NCBI RefSeq assembly: GCF_003386195.1 | Contig: NZ_QRDX01000010.1 | Location: 39,243 to 103,242 of the forward strand | Length of the DNA stretch: 64,000 nt | DNA from: Seonamhaeicola aphaedonensis | Lineage (GTDB): Bacteria; Bacteroidota; Bacteroidia; Flavobacteriales; Flavobacteriaceae | Reading direction: 5' to 3' | Shown: positions 25,867 through 34,108 of the stretch, piece after piece | Layout of the letters: each line of letters begins with the position of its first letter | How positions within the stretch are numbered: position 1 is the stretch's first letter | Position numbers and translations under genes: made by a program | The notes under the pieces: model-generated | What the model was told of the DNA's origin: nothing | The model's database searches: none | Seen by the model: only the letters and a program-made list of their open reading frames with translations

Positions 25867-26880
25867 TTATTTAACCTCGTAGGTATCTCCAGAAAAAAAC
25901 AAATCATCAGTATAATGAAAGTCTGATTTCATTTTAACTTCTTTTATTTGATTATTCATTCTTTCATCAAAAGTTACATCATTATAACTTCTGATAATTC
26001 CCGTGACTTTAGGGTAATGCAATCTCACCAGCATTTGATGTAAAGTGGGATCTTGTTCTTTGGCATCATGTACCAAAATGTCATCTTCTGTTATGCCATT
26101 TTCTCCTATGGTAACCACTTCTAATTTTAAGCCTTTTAAAACTAACCCTTTATCTCGTTCTTTACCAAAAACCATAGGCTTGCCATGTTCAACAAATAAT
26201 TGTTTGTCTTCACGTACTGCCTTATCGGTAAATTCATTATAACAGCCATCATTAAAAATAGGACAGTTTTGCATCACCTCAATTAAAGAGGTGCCTTCAA
26301 ACTTTTCGGCCTCAATGAATATTTGAGTCATCTCTTTGGGAGTATTACCTCCAATTCTGGCAAAAAAACGTGCTTGGGCACCAATGGCTAATTCTCCTGC
26401 AGAAAAAGGTGGTTGCGTATTTCCATAAGGAGACGATTTTGTTTTCTGACCAACCAATGATGTCGGTGAAAACTGGCCTTTGGTTAGACCATATATTTCA
26501 TTATTAAATAGAACAATATTTAAATCTACATTTCTTCTTAGAACATGAATAAAATGATTTCCTCCAATAGCCATAGAATCACCGTCACCAGTAATTACCC
26601 ATACACTTAGATTAGGATTAGCTAATTTTGTTCCAGTTGCAATAGCAGGTGCTCTACCATGGATACTGTGCATACCATACGTATCCATATAATATGGAAA
26701 ACGAGAAGAACAGCCAATACCAGATATAAAAACTACATCTTCTTTTTTAACGCCCATTTCGGGGAGTGCCTTTTGCATCGCTCTTAAAATCACATAGTCA
26801 TCACAACCTGGGCACCATCTAACTTCCTGATCGCTAGCAAAATCTTTGAAAGTATATTTTTTTTCTATTGTTGCATCCAT
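25867..26880 (-). CDS. korB: 2-oxoacid:ferredoxin oxidoreductase, beta subunit
   Basis: A 337-residue thiamine-diphosphate subunit. The TPP motif runs from GDG (residues 98-100) to NN (126-127) in GDGDSMAIGGNHFIHVLRR...LFNNEIYGLTKGQFSPTS. Cys23 and Cys26 (WCPGCDD), Cys57 (GIGCSSR) and a later Cys in MQNCPIFNDGC are candidate 4Fe-4S ligands. With KorA it converts a 2-oxoacid, most likely 2-oxoglutarate, plus CoA to acyl-CoA and CO2 while reducing ferredoxin. It lies 1 base after korA and 8 bases before nuoA. Confidence 0.9.
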   Translation of the reverse strand: MDATIEKKYTFKDFASDQEVRWCPGCDDYVILRAMQKALPEMGVKKEDVVFISGIGCSSRFPYYMDTYGMHSIHGRAPAIATGTKLANPNLSVWVITGDGDSMAIGGNHFIHVLRRNVDLNIVLFNNEIYGLTKGQFSPTSLVGQKTKSSPYGNTQPPFSAGELAIGAQARFFARIGGNTPKEMTQIFIEAEKFEGTSLIEVMQNCPIFNDGCYNEFTDKAVREDKQLFVEHGKPMVFGKERDKGLVLKGLKLEVVTIGENGITEDDILVHDAKEQDPTLHQMLVRLHYPKVTGIIRSYNDVTFDERMNNQIKEVKMKSDFHYTDDLFFSGDTYEVK

Positions 26881-26881
26881 A

Positions 26882-28738
26882 TTATTTCAACACTTGTTTA
26901 AATTTTTGAATCAACTCCTCATTACCAAATGGTAAGCCTTGAATCTTATTAAACTGTAAAATTTCAAAATCATTAAAATTCAACTTTAGCACTTTTGCAA
27001 ATTGTCCATTATTTAACTCGCAAACTATAATCTTTTTAAATCGCTTTAAAACCTCTTCTGTATTTTTTGGTAAAGGATTTATGTAATTAAAATGCGCTAG
27101 ACCAATGCTATCATAACCTTGTTCTCTAATATCTTTTATAGCGGAATATAATGACCCAAACGTACCTCCCCAACCTATGACAAGTAATTCTCCCTCATCA
27201 ACAAACTCAGATTTAAGTTCGGGTATTGCGTTTTGAACACGTTTTATTTTTTCGGCTCTTATCTTTACCATATACTCATGATTATCTGGAACATAAGATA
27301 CATTGCCGCTAACACGGTCTTTTTCTAAACCACCAACCCTATGCTCTAAACCAGGTGTTCCTGGTATAGCCCAAGACCGCGCCAGGGTTTCCTCATCTCT
27401 ATCGTATGGATGCCAACCCTCTTGATATTCACGAGTTATATTGGTTTTAATCTCTGGCATATCTTTTACGGACTTTATCCTCCAAGGCGCCGAACCATTT
27501 GCAATATAACCATCGGTTAGTAAAACCACAGGAGTCATATGTTCTAGGGTTAGTTTAGAGGCTTGATAGGCAAAATCAAAACAGTTTGCCGGCGTACTGG
27601 CTGCTATAACAATTACAGGACTCTCTCCATTTCTGCCATATAAAGCTTGAAGTAAATCTGATTGTTCTGTTTTTGTTGGCAACCCTGTTGAAGGCCCTCC
27701 CCGTTGCACATTAACAACTACTATTGGCATTTCAATCATCATAGCTAAACCTAAAGCTTCTCCTTTTAAGGCCAAACCTGGTCCAGAGGTAGTTGTAATT
27801 GCTAAATTTCCGGCAAAGGAAGCTCCAATGGCAGAAGTAATTCCGGCAATCTCATCTTCGGCCTGAAATGTTTTTACACCAAAATGCTGATGTTTTGCTA
27901 GTTCATGAAGAATATCTGATGCGGGGGTTATTGGATAGGATCCTAAAAACAAATCTAAACCACTTTTCTCAGAAGCTGCTAAAAAACCCCAAGCTGTAGC
28001 CGTATTACCCATTATAATTCTGTAGGTACCAGGTGCCATTTTTGCTGGCGCTACACCATAGGAATTAGGTATTAACTCCAAGGTTTCGGCAAAATAATAT
28101 CCCGTATTTAATACTTTAATATTTGCTTCAATCAATTCTGGTTTAGCACTAAACTTCTTCTCAAAAAAGTTTATTGTATGATCTGTAGAGCGATTATACA
28201 TCCAATAAACCATACCTAAAGCAAACATGTTTTTACTCCGAGTAATGCTTTTATTATCCAACCCTTCAATATCCTTTAAAGCTTCTTTTGTTAATGAAGT
28301 CATGGCAACCTCAATAACTTGATAATTTTCTAAACTACCATCCTCTAGAGGGTTCGTGTCATATTGCGCTTTGTCTAAATTCTTTTTTGTAAATGCATCT
28401 GTATCAACAATTATTGTATGTCCTGGTTTAACAGCATGTAAGTTCGTTTTTAAGCCAGCAGGATTCATCGCCACTAATAAATCCACTTCATCTCCTGGTG
28501 TGTTGATTTCTACACTTCCAATGTGTACCTGAAAACCAGACACTCCATATAAACTACCTTGAGGCGCTCTAATTTCTGCTGGATAATTTGGAAAAGTAGC
28601 AATATCATTACCAAACATAGCTGAAGTATCTGAAAACTGTGTTCCAGTTAATTGCATTCCATCACCAGAGTCGCCTACAAATCTAATAATAACTGCATGG
28701 AGTGTTTTTGGCTGGTGATTAGTTTTAATTGTAGTCAT
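26882..28738 (-). CDS. korA: 2-oxoacid:ferredoxin oxidoreductase, fused gamma-alpha subunit
   Basis: A 618-residue protein joining the gamma domain (about 1-200: IRFVGDSGDGMQLTGTQFSD, EIRAPQGSLYGVSGFQVHIG) and the alpha/pyrimidine-binding domain (about 230 onward: FLGSYPITPASDILHELA, FQAEDEIAGITSAIGASFAG, TTTSGPGLALKGEALGLA). This layout is normal for the two-gene KorAB type in aerobic Bacteroidota. The 2-oxoglutarate preference is from family context; pyruvate or branched 2-oxoacids are not excluded. It is the first gene of the kor-nuo operon and diverges from a 4Fe-4S ferredoxin gene. Confidence 0.9.
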   Translation of the reverse strand: MTTIKTNHQPKTLHAVIIRFVGDSGDGMQLTGTQFSDTSAMFGNDIATFPNYPAEIRAPQGSLYGVSGFQVHIGSVEINTPGDEVDLLVAMNPAGLKTNLHAVKPGHTIIVDTDAFTKKNLDKAQYDTNPLEDGSLENYQVIEVAMTSLTKEALKDIEGLDNKSITRSKNMFALGMVYWMYNRSTDHTINFFEKKFSAKPELIEANIKVLNTGYYFAETLELIPNSYGVAPAKMAPGTYRIIMGNTATAWGFLAASEKSGLDLFLGSYPITPASDILHELAKHQHFGVKTFQAEDEIAGITSAIGASFAGNLAITTTSGPGLALKGEALGLAMMIEMPIVVVNVQRGGPSTGLPTKTEQSDLLQALYGRNGESPVIVIAASTPANCFDFAYQASKLTLEHMTPVVLLTDGYIANGSAPWRIKSVKDMPEIKTNITREYQEGWHPYDRDEETLARSWAIPGTPGLEHRVGGLEKDRVSGNVSYVPDNHEYMVKIRAEKIKRVQNAIPELKSEFVDEGELLVIGWGGTFGSLYSAIKDIREQGYDSIGLAHFNYINPLPKNTEEVLKRFKKIIVCELNNGQFAKVLKLNFNDFEILQFNKIQGLPFGNEELIQKFKQVLK

Positions 28739-28905
28739 GAACTAAACAAGTTAAAATTCTACTAAATTTATTAAAAATGTCTCATTTTAACAATACTTAA
28801 GTTCTAAATGTAGTTTTAATTTTTTGTGCAAAACATGAACTTTGTCATACAAATGTTTTGAAACAAAACTTATATTTACTAATCCTGACTTAAAAATATT
28901 TAATC

Positions 28906-29256
28906 ATGGCAATTATAATTACCGATGAATGTATTAATTGTGACGCCTGTATTGTTGAATGTCCTAATAATGCAATTTATGAACCTGATCAAGAATGGGC
29001 GTATTCAGATGAAACGTCCTTAAGCGGAATCGTAACACTTCCAAATGGAGAAGAAGTTGATGCCGACAAAATGAATGAACCTGTTTCAGATGAGTTTTAT
29101 TTTATTGTTCCAGACAAGTGTACAGAATGCAAAGGATTTCATGAAGAACCACAATGCGCTTCTGTGTGTCCAGTTGATTGTTGTATACCAGACGAAGACC
29201 ATGTGGAATCTGAAGAAGAATTACTAGCTAAAAAAGTCTGGTTACACGCAGAATAA
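28906..29256 (+). CDS. fdx: 4Fe-4S dicluster ferredoxin
   Basis: A 116-residue ferredoxin with CINCDACIVECP near the N-terminus (first cluster) and CTECKGFHEEPQCASVCP further on (Cx2Cx8Cx3C, second cluster). Between them is a roughly 40-residue acidic insertion, so it is longer than clostridial 2[4Fe-4S] ferredoxins but similar to the long Allochromatium type. It is divergent from korA with 167 bases between starts, making it the obvious candidate acceptor for the oxidoreductase and donor to the complex I lacking NuoEFG (inference). Confidence 0.9.
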   Translation: MAIIITDECINCDACIVECPNNAIYEPDQEWAYSDETSLSGIVTLPNGEEVDADKMNEPVSDEFYFIVPDKCTECKGFHEEPQCASVCPVDCCIPDEDHVESEEELLAKKVWLHAE

Positions 29257-29561
29257 ACTTATGGTATTTAATTTATAATACTTTGTTATTATAAGTAGAT
29301 TATAAAAGAGCTTCTCATGGTGATAAGACCTCTTTTCTTGCCTCCAAATTAATAATGCCTCAAAATGACAATTATCATAGTCTTTATAGGGTATTCTAAT
29401 TAAATTTATACAATTACTTAATTACACGAACTTAAACAGTAACCTTTATTTAAAGGTCTGTACTAGGCTAGAACATCTATAATTTGCTTCTATAAAAACC
29501 GTTTAAAACAAATTATTTGAGGAATAGTTAAGGACAAGTATTATTTAAACTTTAATATATT
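29257..29561. other. Intergenic region with one terminator hairpin
   Basis: A 305-base gap. Apart from the hairpin at 29304-29336 and a weak ACCTTT/AAAGGT inverted repeat at 29442-29457, nothing codes convincingly. Confidence 0.5.
29304..29340 (+). terminator. Terminator after the 4Fe-4S ferredoxin gene
   Basis: AAAAGAG (29304-29310) pairs with CTCTTTT (29330-29336); inside it CTTcTCA pairs with TGAtAAG around TGG. The right arm ends in TTTTCTT. Confidence 0.55.
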
Positions 29562-29936
29562 ATGGAATCTAATGCAGATAAACTTTTTTCGACTGCCAAG
29601 AAAAAACTCAACGAGGCCAACAAAGAATTATATAAACCAGAAGAAGATATTGTTGCATATTCTGTGTGTAAAAATTCGCAATATGCTATCGATAATTACT
29701 TAAGAGGATTCCTAACAAAGAAGGGAATTGATACTACAGATTTAGAAACCATCTCTCAACTTTATGAGACATGCAAAAAAATGAATAAGAACTTTGAAAA
29801 AATTGATTTAACAAACTTTCAGTGTATTTATCACATTATAGACTCAAAATATTGTAATGAATACGCAAAAGTTAACAGTTGTTTTGCTACTGCCGATAAT
29901 TTGGATTCTTTTTTAAAGAAAGAGAAAATTATTTAG
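29562..29936 (+). CDS. HEPN-domain-like protein, orphan
   Basis: A 124-residue all-helical protein. The segment AYSVCKNSQYAIDNYLRGFLTKKGID followed by TISQLYETCKK resembles HEPN domains, which bind nucleotides or RNA and are partners of MNT nucleotidyltransferases. The catalytic Rx4-6H motif of HEPN ribonucleases is not visible, and no MNT gene is adjacent. It could therefore be a regulatory or structural HEPN. It converges on the Nfu/ApbC pair on the other strand. Confidence 0.55.
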   Translation: MESNADKLFSTAKKKLNEANKELYKPEEDIVAYSVCKNSQYAIDNYLRGFLTKKGIDTTDLETISQLYETCKKMNKNFEKIDLTNFQCIYHIIDSKYCNEYAKVNSCFATADNLDSFLKKEKII

Positions 29937-29975
29937 AGCCTGTGTATTCTTCTAAAAACAATAATAGTCAGTATT

Positions 29976-30218
29976 TTACACCTCTATATTGACAACCTCT
30001 ACAATTTGTGGAGCATACTTTTTTATAGTCATTTCAACACCTGACTTTAAAGTCATTTGATTAACACTACACCCAACACAAGCTCCTTGTAGTTGTACTT
30101 TAACTAGTTTATCATCCTCAATAGACAGCAAAGAAATATCGCCTCCATCGCTTTGCAAAAACGGACGTATTTCATCCAATGCCTTTAATACATTTTCTTT
30201 TATTTCTTCTGAAGTCAT
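29976..30218 (-). CDS. NifU C-terminal (Nfu) domain Fe-S scaffold
   Basis: An 80-residue stand-alone Nfu domain: IRPFLQSDGGDISLLSIEDDKLVKVQLQGACVGCSVNQMTLKSGVE (in parts) with the cluster-binding CxxC at GACVGCS. Such proteins assemble and hand over 4Fe-4S clusters to apo-enzymes. The gene starts 5 bases after the Mrp/ApbC gene on the same strand, a common Fe-S assembly pair, and supports the many Fe-S proteins encoded nearby. Confidence 0.92.
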   Translation of the reverse strand: MTSEEIKENVLKALDEIRPFLQSDGGDISLLSIEDDKLVKVQLQGACVGCSVNQMTLKSGVEMTIKKYAPQIVEVVNIEV

Positions 30219-30223
30219 TTGCT

Positions 30224-31363
30224 CTATTTTTTAACTGCCGAACATCCAGCCATGGTTGTAATTTTTATAGCTTCAGTTGGTGGTAAACTATCATTACGTT
30301 TTACCACTTCCTCAACCACATTTTGGGTCAATTTTTCAAAAGCTTTTTCCAATGGTGTTTCAGTTTGTAACGCCGCCGGACGACCAACATCACCCGCTTC
30401 TCTGATACTTTGAACCAAAGGCACTTCACCTAAAAATGGTACTTTTAAATCCTCTGCCAAATTTTTAGCACCTTCCTTACCAAAAATATAGTATTTATTG
30501 TCTGGTAATTCTTTTGGAGTAAAGTACGCCATATTTTCGATAATTCCTAAAACTGGTACTTGAATACTCTCTTGTTGAAACATAGCCACACCTTTTTTAG
30601 CATCAGCTAAAGCTATGTTTTGCGGTGTGCTAACTACAACTGCACCAGTAATTGGTAAGGACTGCATAATGCTTAAATGAATATCGCCCGTTCCTGGTGG
30701 CAAATCTATTAACAAAAAATCTAATTCACCCCAATGCGCGTCAAAAATCATTTGATTTAAGGCCTTTGCTGCCATTGGACCACGCCAAACAACTGCCTGA
30801 TTAGGTTGGGTGAAAAATCCTATTGATAAGACTTTTACACCATAATTTTCAATAGGTTTCATTTTAGATTTTCCATCTACATTAATCGCTAAAGGCTTTT
30901 CAGCTTCAACATCAAACATAATAGGAATAGACGGTCCATAAATATCGGCATCTAAAACCCCTATATTAAAACCCATTTTAGATAGCGAAACAGCTAAATT
31001 AGCCGTAACTGTTGATTTACCAACACCACCTTTTCCAGATGCAATAGCAACTATGTTCTTTATACCTGGTATTGGTTTTCCTTTAATAACATTAGCCTTG
31101 GGCTTTTCAGGAACATCAACTTTTACATTCACTTTTATTTTAGCCTTTTCATAAACTTGCTCATGAATGGTTTTTAAAATATCTACTTCGGTTCTTTTTT
31201 TAGCCTGTAAACTTGGATTGTTTATTGTAATGTCCACTATTACTTCATCACCAAATGTTACTACATTTTTAACAGCGCCGCTCTCTACCATATTTTGTCC
31301 TTCTCCTGGAACGGTAATATTTTCTAAGGCCTTTAATACATCCTGCTTATTGAGCTTCATCAT
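30224..31363 (-). CDS. apbC: Mrp/ApbC/NBP35-family Fe-S cluster carrier ATPase
   Basis: A 379-residue P-loop protein. After an N-terminal DUF59-like (MIP18) domain (about 1-85) comes the deviant Walker A motif ASGKGGVGKSTVTANLA, then DADIYGPSIP, and LLIDLPPGTGDIHLS as Walker B region. The C-terminus contains the usual Cys in MAGCSAVKK instead of a strict CxxC. The start is MMKLNKQ with either Met possible. It forms an operon with the Nfu gene. Confidence 0.92.
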   Translation of the reverse strand: MMKLNKQDVLKALENITVPGEGQNMVESGAVKNVVTFGDEVIVDITINNPSLQAKKRTEVDILKTIHEQVYEKAKIKVNVKVDVPEKPKANVIKGKPIPGIKNIVAIASGKGGVGKSTVTANLAVSLSKMGFNIGVLDADIYGPSIPIMFDVEAEKPLAINVDGKSKMKPIENYGVKVLSIGFFTQPNQAVVWRGPMAAKALNQMIFDAHWGELDFLLIDLPPGTGDIHLSIMQSLPITGAVVVSTPQNIALADAKKGVAMFQQESIQVPVLGIIENMAYFTPKELPDNKYYIFGKEGAKNLAEDLKVPFLGEVPLVQSIREAGDVGRPAALQTETPLEKAFEKLTQNVVEEVVKRNDSLPPTEAIKITTMAGCSAVKK

Positions 31364-31516
31364 TATTCAGATTAATTCTAAAAAAACAAAGATAATCATT
31401 ACGGTAAGAAGATTAGAGCAAGAATCCAGAAGTTTTATTTATTATTCAATGTAAAATATTTATACTTTGAAAACGGTATAATTATTGTACATAAATTATA
31501 TCTAAACACCACACCA

Positions 31517-32356
31517 ATGCAACAAAAACTAGGATTGATTCTACTACTCATTTTTAATTTTAGTATTGGTTTTTCACAGAGTAAAATTGAAAAATCTGAG
31601 TCAAGTTTAAAAAAGCAAAACAGCAAAGCATCAAATTCTACCAAAATAGGTCATAATTTAAGCAATAACAACGATACTTTTGGTGAAATGCTTTTAATAG
31701 AAACTTTTGGAAGGTTAGCTATAGATGTCATAGCTTATTCTGTTTACGGTATTTTAGTTGAAATGCCGTTTGAGAGAGATAGCCCTAGCAGTTCTGCTAT
31801 TTTAACCAAACGCCCATATTCTAATTCTAATAGAGGGAATTATAGTTATGACTTGAATGATTATTCTGCAGTAGCTAGAACCACTGTTTTATCTAAGTAC
31901 ATTTTTGAAAACACCCAACTAGACGGTCATCATCTTAATGTTGATATTAGGTTTTACAACAGATTAGCTTTAGAATTAGATTATCTACAACTTTGGGAAA
32001 ACAATCCTAATTTTGGATATGAAACACTAGCTATTTACACTGCCTTGATTAAGTATCATAGAATTAGAACCAGACAATTTGATGGTTGGTGGGGGTTAGG
32101 AGCATCTTATGTTGATGGGAATGTGGATGACTTTGGATTCTCTTTAGGTTTTGGAGCCGAAATTTTTCTTGGAAAACCTATCAGTATTGAAACAAATTAC
32201 AACCAAACCTTTATAAATAATAGTTCTATTAGCAAGTTTAACGTTTTACTTAATTATTACATGAGGCAATTTAAGCTTAATGGTGGTTACCAATTCTTAA
32301 AAATTGGAGATCAAAGGTTTAAAACACCAACTATTGGTCTTGGTATATCCTTTTAA
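31517..32356 (+). CDS. Secreted protein of unknown function, probable outer-membrane beta-barrel
   Basis: The 279-residue product has a signal peptide (MQQKLGLILLLIFNFSIGFSQS) and then a polar region. From about residue 130 amphipathic beta-strands of alternating hydrophobic and polar residues follow (HHLNVDIRFYNRLALELDYLQ, WWGLGASYVDGNVDDFGFSLGFGAEIFL, FKLNGGYQFLK). It ends in TPTIGLGISF, a C-terminal aromatic as in outer-membrane barrels. No specific family is recognised. Its last 26 bases overlap the convergent alkyltransferase-like gene. Confidence 0.65.
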   Translation: MQQKLGLILLLIFNFSIGFSQSKIEKSESSLKKQNSKASNSTKIGHNLSNNNDTFGEMLLIETFGRLAIDVIAYSVYGILVEMPFERDSPSSSAILTKRPYSNSNRGNYSYDLNDYSAVARTTVLSKYIFENTQLDGHHLNVDIRFYNRLALELDYLQLWENNPNFGYETLAIYTALIKYHRIRTRQFDGWWGLGASYVDGNVDDFGFSLGFGAEIFLGKPISIETNYNQTFINNSSISKFNVLLNYYMRQFKLNGGYQFLKIGDQRFKTPTIGLGISF

Positions 32357-32690
32357 TCCATTGAAGTTCCACAGAAGGGTCCCAATATACACTTTCAAAA
32401 TCTTGAACCTGATTGTCTTTTACTTTAACCCCTTCACTTTCCAATAATTGTTGCATAAGGTTAGTGCCATCAAAATGGTATTTCCCGGTAAGTAAACCTT
32501 TTCTGTTCACTACCCTATGAGCCGGCACATTTTTTCCGCCTGAGCCATTCAATGCATAACCCACCATTCTAGCACTTTTTGTAGCTCCTAGATACTTAGC
32601 TATGGCACCATAGCTGGTAACACGACCATACGGAACCAAACATGTTACCTCAAAAACTTTATCAAAAAAACTTAATGTACTAGGTTTCAT
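32331..32690 (-). CDS. Alkyltransferase-like protein (ATL, MGMT family without active Cys)
   Basis: A 119-residue protein of the O6-alkylguanine-DNA alkyltransferase fold with the helix-turn-helix and arginine finger (GRVTSYGAIAKYLG, ARMVGYALNGS). The active-site motif PCHR of true transferases is PAHR here (Ala57), so it cannot accept alkyl groups. ATL proteins bind O6-alkylguanine lesions and pass them to nucleotide excision repair. It starts 3 bases after the LysE-like gene ends on the same strand and overlaps the convergent beta-barrel gene. Confidence 0.9.
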   Translation of the reverse strand: MKPSTLSFFDKVFEVTCLVPYGRVTSYGAIAKYLGATKSARMVGYALNGSGGKNVPAHRVVNRKGLLTGKYHFDGTNLMQQLLESEGVKVKDNQVQDFESVYWDPSVELQWIKRIYQDQ

Positions 32691-32693
32691 TGT

Positions 32694-33323
32694 TTAAAGT
32701 TCTTTAATGATGTTAACTAAAGTGACTATTGAAATAATTCCGGTGATACCTCCTATGATGTAGTTCATATTTTTTTGTGAAGTAAAAGATCTACTTTTAA
32801 TCTTATCAAAAAAGAAAATGTACATGTACAACATAACAAAAGTACCCGTAGCAGCTCCTGCCACGTAAGAAATAATGCTTATTTGTTCAAAGTTTAACCA
32901 TCCAAAGGACGCTAAAGTGATGGTCATATAAGCTTGATAGGGAATTGGAAAAACATTAATAGCAGACATAAGCATCCCTTGAAAAAATCTACTATGCTTG
33001 CTTCTAATTTTCGGATTGATTTGTTGCTTTGGGGTAGATTTAGCTATGAATAAAAAATACACGGTTATGAGCACAAAAATCACAAAAGCTACACGTTGTA
33101 ATACATCAATCACTTCTGGATGATTACTTAAATATCTTGCAAAAATAGCTGCTATATAGGTTTGAGCTACAACTATGGCACAAACTCCAATAGAAAAAAC
33201 AATACCCCTTACATGCCCTTCTTTTAAACTTATTTTAGCTGCTGTCATGTTTAACAACCCGGGAGGAATTACACCAACAAACGCAATAAACAGGCCAATA
33301 AAGAAGATAAACGTAATATTCAA
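32694..33323 (-). CDS. LysE-family transporter
   Basis: A polytopic protein of about 209 residues with six likely membrane helices. The signature FIAFVGVIPPGLLNMTAAKISLKEGHVRG matches LysE/RhtB-type exporters of amino acids or related solutes. The start is uncertain: a TTG (LNITFIFF) at 33323 gives no overlap with trmB and begins right before the first membrane helix; an ATG at 33371 would add 16 polar residues and overlap trmB by 47 bases. Substrate unknown. Confidence 0.8.
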   Translation of the reverse strand: MNITFIFFIGLFIAFVGVIPPGLLNMTAAKISLKEGHVRGIVFSIGVCAIVVAQTYIAAIFARYLSNHPEVIDVLQRVAFVIFVLITVYFLFIAKSTPKQQINPKIRSKHSRFFQGMLMSAINVFPIPYQAYMTITLASFGWLNFEQISIISYVAGAATGTFVMLYMYIFFFDKIKSRSFTSQKNMNYIIGGITGIISIVTLVNIIKEL

Positions 33324-33324
33324 A

Positions 33325-33999
33325 CTAGTTAATTTTAAATCTAATATACGTAATAGGTTTGTTTTGCTCAAGGTATTGCGACTCGTAAAACGTTTGAATA
33401 GCAGTTACCTCGTCTGGACTTCCTTCTTGTTTATAAACATCATGGTTTGCATATAAAACCTCATGACCGGCACCATGTAATAGACCTAAAGTGTAACCAT
33501 GCATAAACTCACTGTCTGTTTTTAAATTAACAACACCCTCTGGTTTAAGCACCTTTCTATATTTACCTAAAAAAGTAGTATTGGTCATACGGTGCTTTGT
33601 ACGTTTATACTTTATTTGAGGGTCTGGAAATGTAATCCATATTTCATCTACTTCGTTTTCTGCAAAAGCATATTCAATAAGTTCAATCTGGGTTCGTAAA
33701 AAAGCTACATTCGGAATATTTTCTTTAATAGCAGTTTTAGCCCCTCTCCAAAAACGGGCTCCTTTAATATCTATTCCAATAAAATTCTTATTTGGGTATT
33801 TTTGAGCTAAAGCTACTGAGTATTCTCCTTTTCCACAACCCAACTCTAAAACTATAGGATTGCTGTTATTAAAAACCTTGTTTCTCCATTGGCCTTTTAA
33901 CTCATAATTAGCACTTACAAGCTCCTCTCTTTTAGGTTGATATACGTTTGAAAACGTTTCGTTTTCCTTAAATCTTTTTAACTTGTTTTTACTCCCCAC
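33325..33999 (-). CDS. trmB: tRNA (guanine-N7)-methyltransferase
   Basis: A 224-residue SAM methyltransferase. The SAM loop is LELGCGKGEYSVALA, followed by GIDIKGARFWRGAKTA. The TrmB-specific motif WITFPDPQIKYKRTKHRM lies in the middle. It makes m7G46 in the variable loop of tRNAs. The C-terminal PITYIRFKI is the usual family end. Likely co-transcribed with the LysE-like and ATL genes downstream. Confidence 0.94.
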   Translation of the reverse strand: MGSKNKLKRFKENETFSNVYQPKREELVSANYELKGQWRNKVFNNSNPIVLELGCGKGEYSVALAQKYPNKNFIGIDIKGARFWRGAKTAIKENIPNVAFLRTQIELIEYAFAENEVDEIWITFPDPQIKYKRTKHRMTNTTFLGKYRKVLKPEGVVNLKTDSEFMHGYTLGLLHGAGHEVLYANHDVYKQEGSPDEVTAIQTFYESQYLEQNKPITYIRFKIN

Positions 34000-34108
34000 T
34001 TATTATTTAACTATTTCTTAGTATCTAAATATTTTTGGTAAAATTAAGGAAATATACAACAGCGTTTATATGCTTATTTTTGTTTTTATAATTTTAGTAA
34101 AATTTTAA

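Noticed and set aside
29442..29457. ACCTTT/AAAGGT inverted repeat in the spacer before the HEPN-like gene
   Set aside because: Six-base arms of A/T-rich sequence are expected by chance in this spacer.
29562..31363. A HEPN-based defence or toxin-antitoxin island
   Set aside because: No nuclease motif, no MNT antitoxin and no restriction or transposon genes nearby; the adjacent genes are Fe-S assembly housekeeping.
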